A DNA stretch of 64,000 nt from Chlorogloeopsis fritschii PCC 6912 (GCF_000317285.1 NZ_AJLN01000141.1:57432-121431); one strand, 5' to 3'; counted from the stretch's first letter, positions 1-10,869 are shown. Notes: generated by a model not told the origin, from the sequence alone. A program made the numbers and translations.

Positions 1-1242
1 GGGATGTGGATACTTTACGCATGGGGTTGCAGGATGAATCACCAATTTTTTTCGTACTGACAAATACCAGGGCGCTACCTCCAGAATCGGCTGCATCTGT
101 AACCAGAGAAGTTTGTCACAACCTGAAAATTGCTTTAGCTGCCGAAAGTATTCAGGATTTTCTCATTGTCAGTCGTTCTGATTCAACTTTGCGTGGACAT
201 TATCCAATTGAAACCGATGTCATCGCCCAAGAACTAGGCCCCTTTGATGCTCATTTTCTCGTTCCGGCATTTTTTAGAAGGGGGACGGATCACTCGTGAC
301 AGCATACATTATCTCATCATTGACGGTGTACCAACCCCAGTTCACGAAACCGAGTTTGCTCGTGATTCGGTATTTGGTTACCACCACAGCTACTTGCCGC
401 AGTATGTAGAAGAAAAAACCCAAGGACAGATCAAGGCTGATTCTGTAGAAAGATTTTTACTAGCAGATATTCGTGCTGGTAGTCAAGAACGCTTGATACA
501 TCTCCATGACAACCAATGCTGTGTTGTCGATGCCGAAACTCAAGCCGATCTCGATCGCTTTGCGCTAGATCTACTATCAGCAGCAAGTCAGGGGAAACGC
601 TTTTTATTTCGCAGTGCTGCCAGTATCTTAACTGCTTTGGCTGGGCTACCTCCCCAACCCATTGCCCCCGAAAATATGGCAGAGTATGTACGTGGTGGCA
701 AACCAGGTGCAGTTATTGTTGGTTCTCATGTCAAAAAAACAACTCAGCAGTTAGAAACACTGTTGCAAGCAGAAGGTGTGGTGGGTATTGAAATTGATGT
801 AGCTCATTTGCTCAATCAGACCGACCAATCTGCTACACTGCTAACCGATGTTCTTCAAAGTATTCATACGGCACACAACACTGGTAAAACACCAGTGATT
901 TATACTAGCCGCAAAGAACTCACTTTTGAGGATGTCAACACACGTTTGCAGTTTGGAGCGAAAGTTTCAGGCTTCTTGATGGATGTTGTCCGGGGTTTGC
1001 CATCTGATATAGGATTTTTAATCAGTAAAGGTGGTATCACCTCTAACGATGTCTTGAGTACTGGTCTGAACTTAACTTCTGCACGATTACTAGGTCAAAT
1101 TTTACCCGGTTGTTCAATGGTGCGGACTCCAGAAAATCATCCCCAATTTCCTAATTTACCAGTGGTGCTGTTTCCAGGTAACGTTGGTGATACTAGTGCT
1201 TTGGCAACAATTTATCAAAGATTAAATATAAAGACTGGGTAA
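1..1242 (+). pseudogene. Four-carbon acid sugar kinase family protein, 5' cut by window edge, frameshifted
   Basis: The first frame (from base 3) carries SRSDSTLRGHYP, the hallmark of the N-terminal domain of the OtnK/DUF1537 four-carbon acid sugar kinase family. The second frame continues with EGGRITRDSIHYL and, near the end, FPGNVGDTSALATIYQ, the nucleotide-binding C-terminal domain. The two frames join at a run of six T at 270-275: removing one T restores a continuous VPAF-LEGGR reading. The open frame runs out of the window upstream, so the true start is not seen. Family members phosphorylate sugar acids such as erythronate or threonate. The break may be a real mutation or a homopolymer sequencing error, because the rest of the protein looks well conserved with no other stop. 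Confidence 0.8.
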
Positions 1243-1329
1243 TAATTTGCAACTTTCCAAAATGCAGTTACACAAATAAATACTTTAATATTGGTAATTG
1301 CTCGGTTTCCATCTTTTGGCTGGTGATGC

Positions 1330-2379
1330 ATGACTTCTGATTCTGCGATCCCCGATATAGAATCAAACTCTGCTTTTAATCATGCAGAATCAATATCTCA
1401 TCATGCTGATGTAGATGTAGATTCTAACGTTATTAATGTCAATTCAGATTCTGTCCTCCCGGAAGCAGAAGTAAATTCTGTTATCCTCTATCTCAAGTCA
1501 ATTTCTGCCTCTGCCGATTTAGAGTCAAATTCTGTGGCAGCCGAGCCAGAGTTATCTTCGGTTGCAGATGCAGATTCAGATTCTACAGTTTTCGATTTAG
1601 ATTTATCTGAGCTATCTTTACTAGAACAAACGCTAGATAAGAATATCCACATCCAAATCAAAACAGAGGAGGGAAAACTTTTATTAATTTTGCCCACAGA
1701 ATCCCAAGTACCTGCTTCCGAAAACAACTGGGCACAGATGTGGCAACACCTCAAGCTCCGACTAAACACCAGCGATCGCCTCAAACCACGAACTCATATT
1801 CCGGTGCATCTAGTGGCAAGCGATCGCCTCCTAGATAGCAGACAGCTGCAAGAACTCGCTCAAACTTTAAGCGAAATGCATATGCAGCTAAAATCTGTTT
1901 CTACCAGTCGTCGCCAAACAGCCATCGCTGCTGCTACTGCTGGCTATTCTGTAGAACAAGTACAGCGAGAAAATCTTCTTGATTCGCAATCACAAGTCGC
2001 TAAAGTTACCCATACAGAAGCCCTTTATTTAGAAAAGACGGTACGTTCCGGAGTCGAAATACGTCATCCTGGTAGCGTAATTATCTTAGGAGATCTAAAT
2101 CCAGGTGGTATCGTAGTTGCAGATGGAGATATTCTCGTATGGGGACGTCTCCGTGGAGTCGCTCATGCTGGTGCTGGAGGCAATCGCAAGTGTCTAATTA
2201 TGGCTTTGCAAATGGAACCAACCCAGTTGCGAATTGCAGATGCTGTCGCTAGGGCACCAGAAAAATCACTGATGCAGTTTCATCCAGAAGTGGCATATAT
2301 TACACCTCAAGGAATTCGCATCGCTAAGGCTACTGATTTTTCTAAAACCCAATTTAACAAGATGAATCAAGAGCCATAA
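1330..2379 (+). CDS. minC: Septum site-determining protein MinC
   Basis: 349 residues. The C-terminal part (about residues 238-320) is the MinC beta-helix domain, with SGVEIRHPGSVIILGDLNPG and ILVWGRLRGVAHAGA, which binds MinD and FtsZ. MinC inhibits FtsZ ring assembly away from mid-cell. Residues 1 to about 100 are an unusual acidic, low-complexity tract rich in Ser, Asp, Glu and Val with recurring S-D-S/E-S-N-S units, longer than in most MinC proteins. minD follows after 54 bases and minE after another 38, all on the same strand, so this is the minCDE operon. The ATG at 1330 is the first in frame. Confidence 0.95.
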   Translation: MTSDSAIPDIESNSAFNHAESISHHADVDVDSNVINVNSDSVLPEAEVNSVILYLKSISASADLESNSVAAEPELSSVADADSDSTVFDLDLSELSLLEQTLDKNIHIQIKTEEGKLLLILPTESQVPASENNWAQMWQHLKLRLNTSDRLKPRTHIPVHLVASDRLLDSRQLQELAQTLSEMHMQLKSVSTSRRQTAIAAATAGYSVEQVQRENLLDSQSQVAKVTHTEALYLEKTVRSGVEIRHPGSVIILGDLNPGGIVVADGDILVWGRLRGVAHAGAGGNRKCLIMALQMEPTQLRIADAVARAPEKSLMQFHPEVAYITPQGIRIAKATDFSKTQFNKMNQEP

Positions 2380-2433
2380 AGCTCTATTGTTAATTTATAT
2401 TTCCAGAAACATCATCAACCGCATTCTAACATC

Positions 2434-3240
2434 ATGACCCGAATTATTGTCATTACCTCTGGGAAAGGAGGCGTGGGTAAGACCACCAGCTCGGCAAATC
2501 TAGGCATGGCTTTAGCTAAAATGGGGCGGCAAGTGGCATTAGTTGATGCCGATTTTGGCTTGAGAAATTTGGATTTACTACTAGGACTAGAAAACCGCAT
2601 TGTTTATACGGCGGTAGAAGTCTTAGCAAGAGAGTGTCGCTTAGAACAAGCTTTGGTGAAAGATAAGCGGCTGCCGAATCTAGTGTTATTACCTGCTGCC
2701 CAAAATCGCACAAAAGATGCTGTTAGTCCCGACCAAATTAAGTTATTAGTAAATGCACTGGCACAAAAATATCAATACGTAATCATTGATAGCCCCGCAG
2801 GGATTGAAATGGGATTTAAAAATGCGATCGCCTCGGCTAAAGAAGCATTAATTGTTACCACGCCAGAAATTGCTTCAGTACGGGATGCCGATCGCGTCGT
2901 CGGATTGCTAGAAGCACAAGGCATTAAAAAAATTCATTTAATTATTAACCGCATTAAGCCTGCAATGGTGCGGGCAAATGACATGATGTCTGTTCAAGAT
3001 GTTCAAGAACTTTTAGCAATTCCTCTGATTGGGGTAATTCCCGACGATGAGCGCGTGATTGTGTCTACCAATCGTGGCGAACCTTTGGTACTATCAGAAA
3101 GCCCTTCTTTAGCTGCTACGGCTTTTGAGAACATTGCTCGCAGATTGGAAGGAGAAGCAGTCGATTTTATTGAAGTTGACGCCAATAATGACAACATCTT
3201 TTCTCGTATCCGCAGATTGTTGTGGACAAAAATCATTTAA
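2434..3240 (+). CDS. minD: Septum site-determining protein MinD (ATPase)
   Basis: 268 residues, normal for the family. It begins with the deviant Walker A motif SGKGGVGKTTSSANLG (residues 8-23), followed by VDADFGLRNLDLLLGLENR and IIDSPAGIEMGF, all typical of MinD. The C-terminal end has a basic amphipathic stretch (IFSRIRRLLWTK) fitting the membrane-targeting helix. MinD binds the membrane as an ATP dimer, recruits MinC and is displaced by MinE. It is the middle gene of minCDE. No defects are visible. Confidence 0.97.
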   Translation: MTRIIVITSGKGGVGKTTSSANLGMALAKMGRQVALVDADFGLRNLDLLLGLENRIVYTAVEVLARECRLEQALVKDKRLPNLVLLPAAQNRTKDAVSPDQIKLLVNALAQKYQYVIIDSPAGIEMGFKNAIASAKEALIVTTPEIASVRDADRVVGLLEAQGIKKIHLIINRIKPAMVRANDMMSVQDVQELLAIPLIGVIPDDERVIVSTNRGEPLVLSESPSLAATAFENIARRLEGEAVDFIEVDANNDNIFSRIRRLLWTKII

Positions 3241-3278
3241 CTCTTTTTCCCATTCCCATCTGTGCAAACTAAGCAGCA

Positions 3279-3596
3279 ATGATCCTTGAACTTCTAGAAA
3301 AACTTTTTTTTCGCACTACTGACACTAGTCGCAATCAAGTGAAACGTCGCTTACAGTTGGTGATTGCTCACGATCGCGCTGACTTAAGCCCCCAGATGAT
3401 AGAAAAAATGCGGCAAGAAATCTTAAACATTGTCAGTCGCTATGTAGAGATAGACACAGAAGGCTTAGAATTCTCTTTAGAAAGCAATCAACGCACTACC
3501 GCCCTAATCGCCAATGTACCCATACGTAGGGTCAAAGAAACTACGGATGATTTAGAACTTACAGACAACAGCAGTACATTTACTGATAATTTTTAA
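3279..3596 (+). CDS. minE: Cell division topological specificity factor MinE
   Basis: 105 residues. It has the N-terminal MinD-interacting helix ([15 protein letters not shown]), [18 protein letters not shown] with the classic AHDR motif, and the beta-strand dimer domain ending in [22 protein letters not shown]. MinE stimulates MinD ATPase and confines MinCD to the poles. It is the last gene of minCDE, 38 bases after minD, and is followed by a perfect hairpin before the convergent gene. Confidence 0.96.
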   Translation: MILELLEKLFFRTTDTSRNQVKRRLQLVIAHDRADLSPQMIEKMRQEILNIVSRYVEIDTEGLEFSLESNQRTTALIANVPIRRVKETTDDLELTDNSSTFTDNF

Positions 3597-3663
3597 TTAA
3601 GGAGTTGTATTCTTAAGCTTATTTAATATAGTTTTTGCTTTATTGTCGCCGTCAAAACTATAT

Positions 3664-3699
3664 TTAGTCTCGTTGTAGCTATAACTACAACGAGACTAA
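3664..3699. terminator. Perfect 15-bp hairpin between convergent genes
   Basis: TTAGTCTCGTTGTAG (3664-3678) and its exact reverse complement (3685-3699) are separated by a 6-base loop. It lies between the minE stop and the convergent gene ending at 3712, where a bidirectional terminator is expected. Neither flank has a strong T tract, so termination is inferred from position and stem quality. Confidence 0.6.
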
Positions 3700-3711
3700 T
3701 TCAAGTATTAA

Positions 3712-5040
3712 CTATCTATAGGCAACTGGTGGAGTTCCCCAAACTTGTGCGGCTTTTTTGCCGAAAGTCACAGGTCGATCTACATCGTTTGCAATTACAG
3801 TTTGACCATCATGAGAAACTGCCAGTACAGGCCATTGTTCTTCGCCCAGTTCTCCAGCCCGAAATAGCACATTGCCAGGTTGGGCTTCACTCCAACCCAA
3901 AAGCACTGCTATTTTTTCATGCTCGTTTTCATTATGGGCAGGAGTAACGGTGTCGATGCGATCGCTATGGCGATCCCAAATCACTGCGCGATCGCTCGCA
4001 TCAGATGTATTGAACACTGCTTCAAATTTACGCGCCAAGAAGCGTTCGCCTTTCTCTGACCAACTAACGGGAACTAGAACGCCAATAGTTCCTTCCCCGT
4101 TCAAATCTGAAGTTGTCTTGACATTCAAGAGAGTATCCATATTGGGAGAAGTTGAAGATACCACCCGCAATTTCCCGGTTTGCCTGTCTTCTACAAATAA
4201 AACACTGCTGACACGGCTATTGTAAAGTTCAGGTTTAACTTCTAGTTGGACGCGACTGTAAACAGCATACCTCCCATCTGGAGAAACCACAGGTACGCTG
4301 CGGTAATAACGGACTCCAGATCCACCCCCAGAACTAACCAACTCATGAGTATTTAAAATCCAATCCCAAGGAATAGGATAGGAACTGCCGATCGGATCTT
4401 GCTGTGCTTGTTCGCTTGGCTCGGATTGATCGATAACATTTACATCCTTAAATCGAGGCTGAGTTTCCCTCGCTACAGGTACATATTTAGTTACTTCTGA
4501 AGACTCAGTAGTGGATACATTAGTTGATGTATGGCTAGCTTCTGGAGTTGAAGACTTGAATTTAGCAGTTTTTATTCTCCGCAATATGTCTAGTTGATCG
4601 CTAGAAAGCCCCTTTGTAAAATTACCAGATTGCCCTGGTGTTGGTGCCAAGTCCACTGCTGCCAATAATTGGTGCTCTGGTATTTCCACCACCGACAGAG
4701 AATCATCTTCTGCTGCCCAAGACTCATTTTGATCTACTTGGATAATTTGCGGATTCTCAACAGCGGCTTTAGACACCAACACAGAGCTAGATTTGTCCGT
4801 CCAAGGATTGATTGGAGCTACTTTTAATATTTGAGTTGAAGTCAAGCTATCAGCATTACCTGCTTCAATAGATACAGAGTCCAACTCATTATTTATAGAA
4901 GTATTTTTAGCTACTTGTGATTGTGCTGAAGTAGAGTGAGCAGATGCAGCTACAAGGGGTGCAATAAGCATCACAAAGGCAATGTACCTTGAGAATGGTT
5001 GGGCGCGAAACCATCCCGACAGCAAAAGATGTTTAAGCAT
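3712..5040 (-). CDS. Exported hypothetical protein with WD40/TolB-like repeats
   Basis: 442 residues, unknown function. The N-terminus has a basic start then a hydrophobic stretch (FVMLIAPLVAASAHSTSAQS) that looks like a signal peptide. Residues about 40-210 are Ser/Thr-rich and low in complexity. The C-terminal half has repeated beta-strand units such as VVSPDGRYAVYSRVQLEV, PVSWSEKGERFLARKFEAVF and AVSHDGQTVIANDVDRPV, similar to beta-propeller blades of TolB/WD40-like proteins. It is a lone gene convergent with minE. I recognise it only as a cyanobacterial conserved hypothetical; a periplasmic location is inferred. Confidence 0.75.
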   Translation of the reverse strand: MLKHLLLSGWFRAQPFSRYIAFVMLIAPLVAASAHSTSAQSQVAKNTSINNELDSVSIEAGNADSLTSTQILKVAPINPWTDKSSSVLVSKAAVENPQIIQVDQNESWAAEDDSLSVVEIPEHQLLAAVDLAPTPGQSGNFTKGLSSDQLDILRRIKTAKFKSSTPEASHTSTNVSTTESSEVTKYVPVARETQPRFKDVNVIDQSEPSEQAQQDPIGSSYPIPWDWILNTHELVSSGGGSGVRYYRSVPVVSPDGRYAVYSRVQLEVKPELYNSRVSSVLFVEDRQTGKLRVVSSTSPNMDTLLNVKTTSDLNGEGTIGVLVPVSWSEKGERFLARKFEAVFNTSDASDRAVIWDRHSDRIDTVTPAHNENEHEKIAVLLGWSEAQPGNVLFRAGELGEEQWPVLAVSHDGQTVIANDVDRPVTFGKKAAQVWGTPPVAYR

Positions 5041-6107
5041 TTGTTGACTCTCTAGAGGGTGGTTGCTGTGTGAGGAGTGAGGTCAATACGGAAAGGAATT
5101 TAGACTTTGACTATAGGTATAACAAAGAACTAACTGATTTCACCAGATCAAACCTTCCCACTTGGCACTATTTTAGGCAATGTATTATATTTTACACTTT
5201 TTCTCAGAAATTCTAGCATAAATTGCTAGTCTCTTTATGACTGAAATTAACTAGGGTTTTGTCCCTGAGCAATAATTTTTGCCACTACTGAGCCAGTTCG
5301 GAATTCAGGTATTAATTCCAACATTAATTTGTAGTACTTCAGACTACAGAAGGGTATTAAGTAGCCTAGTACATGGCTTTAGCTATCAGGCATTGCCTGT
5401 TGATATTCTGCTGTCACCCCACAAAATACCAATAAGGTAAAATGCGGTGTCAGTTATAACACTTGGCCAAACCACCAACCAAGCTAACTCAAATATTCGC
5501 GGCTCACATCTAGCGATAGGAAACGCTTGTCAATTGAACTGCAAGAACATAATCTTCAGTTGCAGCTATAATTGAAACGCACTACTAGCTTGGAAACTCG
5601 GCAATTTTTGCTGGCTTTCCAATAAATATAAAAATTATATTAATTTAGCAGACGCGAAATGACCCGCCGTTAGACAAAGCCAAAGAGTATAGTTTGGTTA
5701 CTAGGAATACAATTTATACTGGACAAAAATCCAGTTAACTTATTATAACTCCAGCAAGCTTTAAGGTTGCAAATTTTCACAAAAACAAAACTATTGTATC
5801 ACCAGAGAATCAAGCTATTAGAGATGGTCGTCAGCAGGCTGTAGATACAGCAGAGTGCTGCACGAAAGCAAATCGGAACTAACAAATTTAGTGACATCAG
5901 CGATCCCCATGACTGTACTTAAATTGCTATTGTGCAAGATAAGTAAGTCAACATAAATAAACTAAAAACACAGATCCCCGACTTCTTACTAGAAGTCGGG
6001 GATCTTATAGGGCGCATTTTAGGTTTAATTTGGTTGTTCTACTTACTTGCTCAAAAGATGCGATTAAAAGCATCTTGTAGATTCTTGATTATTGATCCCT
6101 GACAATC
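5041..6107. other. 1067-base intergenic region without a gene
   Basis: Between the divergent exported protein and fmt. No open frame with protein-like content was found on either strand. The sequence is AT-rich with scattered short direct words. The only clear structure is the palindrome at 5972-6005. It probably holds two divergent promoters; a non-coding RNA is possible but not shown. Confidence 0.6.
5972..6005. repeat. 34-base palindrome, copy 1 (15-bp arms, loop TACT)
   Basis: AGATCCCCGACTTCT, four bases, then the exact reverse complement. The same two arms recur at 32647-32680 with a different loop, so this is a dispersed stem-loop repeat and not only a local terminator. Confidence 0.9.
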
Positions 6108-7106
6108 ATGAAAGTCGTTTTCTTTGGTACTCCCCAATTTGCAGTTCCTACCCTAGAGAAGTTGCTGAAGCATTCCAACTTTGAGGTATTGGCAGTGGTT
6201 ACCCAGCCAGATAAACGTCGGGGAAGAGGAAACCAACTTACACCTCCACCGATAAAAACCATTGCCACAGCTCACAATTTGCCTGTATGGCAACCTCAAC
6301 GAGTGAAAAAAGATGTCGAAACTTTAAGTCAACTCAGAGCAACAGGTGCGGATGTATTTGTAGTTGTCGCCTACGGGCAAATTCTCTCTCAAGAAATTTT
6401 AGATATGCCCAAGTTGGGTTGTGTGAACGTGCATGGCTCAATTTTGCCCAAATATCGTGGTGCAGCCCCAATTCAGTGGTGTTTGTATAACGCAGAGAAG
6501 GAAACAGGCATCACCACTATGTTAATGGATGAGGGGATGGATACTGGTGCGATGCTTTTGAAAGCTACAACACCAATAACTTTGATGGAAAATGCCCAAG
6601 ACTTGGCAGAAAAATTGGCACTAATAGGTGCAGATTTACTGGTAGAGACTTTGCTAAAGCTAGAACGTGGAGAAATTGAGCCAATTCCTCAACAGAATTC
6701 AGAAGCCACTTACGCGCCTTTGATTAAAAAAGAGGATTATCAGTTGGATTGGTCAAAGAGCGCCATACAATTACACAATCAAATCAGAGGCTTTTACCCC
6801 AACTGTACTGCCTCCTTTCGCAATCAACCCCTGAAAATCAGCGTCTGTGCTCCCCTTGGTTCTGCTTACTGGCAAGAACTACCACCAGAAATACAAGAAT
6901 TTTCTCGTAAATTACCGGATTTATCAATAGCATCGGGCAGAGCAGGGGAAGTAGTAAGCATCGCCAAGGGAATGGGAGCGATCGTGCAAACTGGAGAGGG
7001 ATTGTTGTTGTTGCGAGAAGTTCAGCTACCTGGCAAACGTCCCCAGTCAGGTTGGGATTTCGTTAATGGTGCACGAGTAACAATAGGAGAAGTATTAGGA
7101 AGTTAA
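6108..7106 (+). CDS. fmt: Methionyl-tRNA formyltransferase
   Basis: 332 residues, a little longer than the usual 310-320. [20 protein letters not shown] opens the formyltransferase Rossmann domain. [20 protein letters not shown] and [19 protein letters not shown] contain the catalytic Asn/His region and the N10-formyl-THF site, and [12 protein letters not shown] follows. The C-terminal OB-fold domain runs from about residue 210. It formylates Met-tRNA for translation initiation. Single gene, ATG at 6108. Confidence 0.97.
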   Translation: MKVVFFGTPQFAVPTLEKLLKHSNFEVLAVVTQPDKRRGRGNQLTPPPIKTIATAHNLPVWQPQRVKKDVETLSQLRATGADVFVVVAYGQILSQEILDMPKLGCVNVHGSILPKYRGAAPIQWCLYNAEKETGITTMLMDEGMDTGAMLLKATTPITLMENAQDLAEKLALIGADLLVETLLKLERGEIEPIPQQNSEATYAPLIKKEDYQLDWSKSAIQLHNQIRGFYPNCTASFRNQPLKISVCAPLGSAYWQELPPEIQEFSRKLPDLSIASGRAGEVVSIAKGMGAIVQTGEGLLLLREVQLPGKRPQSGWDFVNGARVTIGEVLGS

Positions 7107-7119
7107 TATGAGTAAGAAG

Positions 7120-7533
7120 TCAGTAATTGTAATCTTCAGTTGCTAACTCCTCAGTTGTAGCTCTTAGCTTTTCGTAGAAGCGGCAAGAGTTACACGGCCC
7201 TTCTGGGTTAACAGCACAGCGAATAATTTCTGAATGGGCGTTGTAGCGGCAGTTAGCATCGCCGATCACCCAACGTCCGTTGACCCAAGTTTTCTCTTCT
7301 GGTCGTTTGGCAGTTTGCACATATAAGGCTACTTTCTGCAAACGATAGCGCCCTGCTCTAAACTGGTAACGGTGGCTGCGCTCTAAAACAGCGTAGGTTT
7401 TGCCTTCAAGGTCAAGATAATTTCCTGGTTGTGGCATCCAGTCAAGTTGCACGCTACCGAGGGACTGTCGTGGGTGCGTCAAAATCACCTCGGTTGGTAA
7501 AGAATCTGGCTCCATAAGCTTTTGTAATCTCAT
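7120..7533 (-). CDS. Small Cys-rich cyanobacterial conserved protein (probably DUF6464)
   Basis: 137 residues. It ends with DANCRYNAHSEIIRCAVNP followed by GPCNSCRFYE, a compact group of four Cys that may bind metal. The middle is beta-rich (LDLEGKTYAVLERSHRYQF). I associate it with a cyanobacteria-specific family, tentatively DUF6464; function unknown. The protein at 29621 carries a related NCRYF...KCAVNP...NC pattern. A second Met six residues in is an equally possible start. It converges on fmt with a 13-base gap. Confidence 0.75.
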   Translation of the reverse strand: MRLQKLMEPDSLPTEVILTHPRQSLGSVQLDWMPQPGNYLDLEGKTYAVLERSHRYQFRAGRYRLQKVALYVQTAKRPEEKTWVNGRWVIGDANCRYNAHSEIIRCAVNPEGPCNSCRFYEKLRATTEELATEDYNY

Positions 7534-8095
<562 letters not shown>

Positions 8096-8477
8096 GTCGA
8101 ACACGCTTGTTTAAAGTGCAGCAGACTTGTTGGGCTGTTTTCTCAAGTTGGGAAATCTGCCCACATCATTGACTGCGCTCCTTCAAGGCGGTTTTTGTAG
8201 AATGTGCTGAGGAAAAAAGTACTCAGTTTTGAAATAGCAAGTTCCTTTAACATTGTAGGGAGGTCATTTCTGGCCATTCAGTTCATAATTGGTGGTCAGT
8301 AAGTCCACCCTACAAAATAATTATTTTTTGTAAAAGTCGAAAAGTAATAGCATTTCCTAGCATTCAAAGGAGCGATCTGCTCCTTTTTTTCTTTCTTTGC
8401 CTACTTTGCCAAGGCCAGATTTTGTGCTAACCACTATACTGGAATTTAATTATTCTGAGAATAAGGTGGTGTGGGCT
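8096..8477. other. psaC-glmS intergenic region
   Basis: 382 bases. It contains an imperfect inverted repeat with TTGTAGGG at 8253-8260 and CCCTACAA at 8308-8315, a common kind of cyanobacterial intergenic repeat, and the intrinsic terminator at 8366-8390. No coding frame is convincing. Confidence 0.6.
8366..8390 (+). terminator. Rho-independent terminator
   Basis: AAAGGAGC (8366-8373), loop GATCT, GCTCCTTT (8379-8386), followed by a run of T. A textbook intrinsic terminator downstream of psaC and about 90 bases before the glmS start. Confidence 0.85.
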
Positions 8478-10382
8478 ATGTGCGGTATCGTTGGCTATAT
8501 TGGCACTCAAGCGGCAACAGAAATTTTGTTATCTGGGCTAGAAAAACTGGAGTATCGAGGTTACGATTCTGCTGGCATAGCGACGATATGGGAAGAAGAA
8601 ATTCACTGCGTCCGCGCCAAGGGTAAATTACATAATCTGCGTTCCAAGTTAGAACATCTACAAACCCCTGCTACAATTGGCATTGGCCATACTCGCTGGG
8701 CAACTCATGGGAAACCAGAAGAATACAACGCTCATCCCCACATGGATACAGCAATGCGTGTGGCAGTGGTGCAGAATGGAATTATCGAAAACTATCGTGA
8801 GCTACGCGAACAACTCAAAGCTAGTGGACATCAGTTTCGCTCTGACACGGATACAGAAGTTATACCTCACTTAATCGCTCAACTTCTAAAAGAAGAAATT
8901 GCCCGCGAACCAAATAACACTGACTTTCATTTCTTAGAAGCAGTGAGAAAAGCGGTAAACGAACTCCAGGGGGCATTTGCGATCGCTGTTATTTGTGCTG
9001 ACTACCCTGATGAACTGATCGTCGTGCGCCAACAAGCTCCTTTGGTAGTTGGTTTCGGACAAGGTGAGTTTTTCTGTGCCTCTGATACGCCCGCAATTAT
9101 TTCTCATACCCGTGCGGTGCTACCTCTAGAAAATAGCGAAATGGCACGTCTGACTCCTTTGGGTATTGAGATTTACAACTTTGCTGGGCAGAGGTTGAAA
9201 AAACATCCCCGCTTACTCAGCTTGAATCCAATGATGGTAGAAAAGCAAGGATTCAAGCATTTTATGCTCAAGGAAATCTATGAGCAACCAGGAGTAGTCA
9301 GGGCTTGCTTGGAAGCTTACTTCAATACTGATTGGAATGCAGCTAGTGCTAATAATAATTCTCCAATTAATTTAGGTTTGCCAGCCGAATTGTACGCAGA
9401 TTTAGAGCAAATTCAAATTGTCGCTTGCGGTACTAGTTGGCACGCAGCATTGGTAGGTAAATATTTACTAGAACAAGTGGCGCAAATTCCTACTCAGGTG
9501 CAGTATGCCTCTGAGTTTCGTTATGCTCCATCACCCTTAACACCCAATACCCTCACTATTGGCGTTACCCAATCCGGTGAAACTGCCGATACTTTGGCAG
9601 CTTTGGCAATGGAAAAAGAACGTCGTCAAGGAAAAGAACCAAAATATCATGCGCGGCTGTTAGGCATTACCAATCGTCCAGAAAGTACTTTGGGGCATAT
9701 GGTACCGCATATCATTAATACCTTGGCTGGGATTGAAATTGGTGTGGCGGCAACGAAAACTTTTATCGCCCAACTGATGTCGTTTTATGCTTTGGCTTTG
9801 GATTTAGCTTATCGCCGTCAAACAGTTTCCTCAGACACACTAGAGGATATTCTCAAAGGCTTGCAGCATATACCTAAAGAAATTGAGGCGACTTTAGAAA
9901 GTCAAGAACATTTAACCGAGCAATTAGCACATGACTTTGCCGAAACTACAGATTTTATCTTTGTGGGTAGGGGGATAAACTTCCCGATCGCCTTGGAAGG
10001 AGCTTTGAAATTAAAGGAAATTAGCTATATTCACGCTGAAGGCTATCCAGCCGGAGAAATGAAGCACGGGCCCATTGCTCTATTAGATGCAAAAGTACCA
10101 GTAGTAGCGATCGCTATGCCTGGTAGTGTCTACGAAAAAGTTATCTCTAATGCCCAAGAAGCCAAAGCTCGCGATTCTCGATTAATTGGTGTAACTCCTG
10201 TTAAAGACGGAGAAGCAGCAGAAATCTTTAAAGATCTCATCCCTGTCTCTGCGGTAGATGAATTGCTATCTCCCATCGTGACAGTAATTCCACTACAACT
10301 ATTGGCTTATCACATTGCTGCCCGTCGCGGTTTAGATGTCGATCAGCCGCGAAACTTAGCAAAATCAGTCACTGTAGAGTAA
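8478..10382 (+). CDS. glmS: Glutamine--fructose-6-phosphate aminotransferase (isomerizing)
   Basis: 634 residues. The start at 8478 is chosen because mature GlmS begins at the catalytic Cys (MCGIVGYIG); an in-frame extension back to 8397 exists but crosses the terminator region. The N-terminal glutaminase domain has HTRWATHGKP and NGIIENYRELR. Two SIS domains follow, with ACGTSWHAALVGKYLLE, TQSGETADTLAALAM and HAEGYPAGEMKHGPIAL, and it ends in the usual NLAKSVTVE. It makes glucosamine-6-phosphate for peptidoglycan and glycan synthesis. Confidence 0.97.
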   Translation: MCGIVGYIGTQAATEILLSGLEKLEYRGYDSAGIATIWEEEIHCVRAKGKLHNLRSKLEHLQTPATIGIGHTRWATHGKPEEYNAHPHMDTAMRVAVVQNGIIENYRELREQLKASGHQFRSDTDTEVIPHLIAQLLKEEIAREPNNTDFHFLEAVRKAVNELQGAFAIAVICADYPDELIVVRQQAPLVVGFGQGEFFCASDTPAIISHTRAVLPLENSEMARLTPLGIEIYNFAGQRLKKHPRLLSLNPMMVEKQGFKHFMLKEIYEQPGVVRACLEAYFNTDWNAASANNNSPINLGLPAELYADLEQIQIVACGTSWHAALVGKYLLEQVAQIPTQVQYASEFRYAPSPLTPNTLTIGVTQSGETADTLAALAMEKERRQGKEPKYHARLLGITNRPESTLGHMVPHIINTLAGIEIGVAATKTFIAQLMSFYALALDLAYRRQTVSSDTLEDILKGLQHIPKEIEATLESQEHLTEQLAHDFAETTDFIFVGRGINFPIALEGALKLKEISYIHAEGYPAGEMKHGPIALLDAKVPVVAIAMPGSVYEKVISNAQEAKARDSRLIGVTPVKDGEAAEIFKDLIPVSAVDELLSPIVTVIPLQLLAYHIAARRGLDVDQPRNLAKSVTVE

Positions 10383-10527
10383 AGTAATACCAATATGTAA
10401 GTAATATTTGGTAGAAAAATTGAGATATTTCTGAATGTGATGACATTATTACATCCAGAAATATTTTTTTAGATGATCGCCTACGGTGCTGTGTCTATCT
10501 CACCAGCAATGATTGGTCAGAGGTCAG

Positions 10528-10620
10528 ATTGCAATGACAGAATGATTTACGGCTAGTGAAGGTTTAAACTAGGCATTAAATTATATGAGCATAAATTTTA
10601 CTTGAGGAAGTATTTATTAG
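10528..10620 (+). pseudogene. Decayed copy of the 3' end of the gene at 14102-14737
   Basis: Bases around 10533-10555 repeat 20 identical bases of the 3' part of the gene at 14102 (near 14645-14664). After a gap equivalent to about 21 missing bases, TAGTGAAGG and the following bases again align with that gene's end and just beyond its stop. In both places an hsdS tail follows downstream. Alignment was done by eye and the second half is weak. Confidence 0.45.
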
Positions 10621-10675
10621 TGGCTCGTGTTTGCAGAAATTAGGGGAGTTGTGAGGCCAAGTATCTGTGGTGACA

Positions 10676-10846
10676 ATGAAGGTAAAATTTTCAGCTAATA
10701 GTGAGCAATTCCAAAATATAACTACTATCCGAGACACACTATTACCTAAATTGATTTCAGGCGAAATCCGACTTAAGAAAGCAGATCAATTATTCGATGC
10801 TGTTGCCTTATACAAATTTATCCACCTAATTATCACTTGTCTATAA
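10676..10846 (+). pseudogene. hsdS: C-terminal fragment of a type I restriction specificity subunit (HsdS)
   Basis: An open 56-codon frame encodes FSANSEQFQN then TTIRDTLLPKLISGEIRL and KKADQLFDAV. IRDTLLPKLISGEI is the nearly invariant C-terminal signature of HsdS, the DNA-recognition subunit of type I restriction-modification enzymes. The two target recognition domains are absent and no hsdM or hsdR lies in the window, so this is a remnant. It ends 24 bases before the DUF262 gene. Confidence 0.8.
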
Positions 10847-10869
10847 ATAAAAAAAGCAGGATATATACC

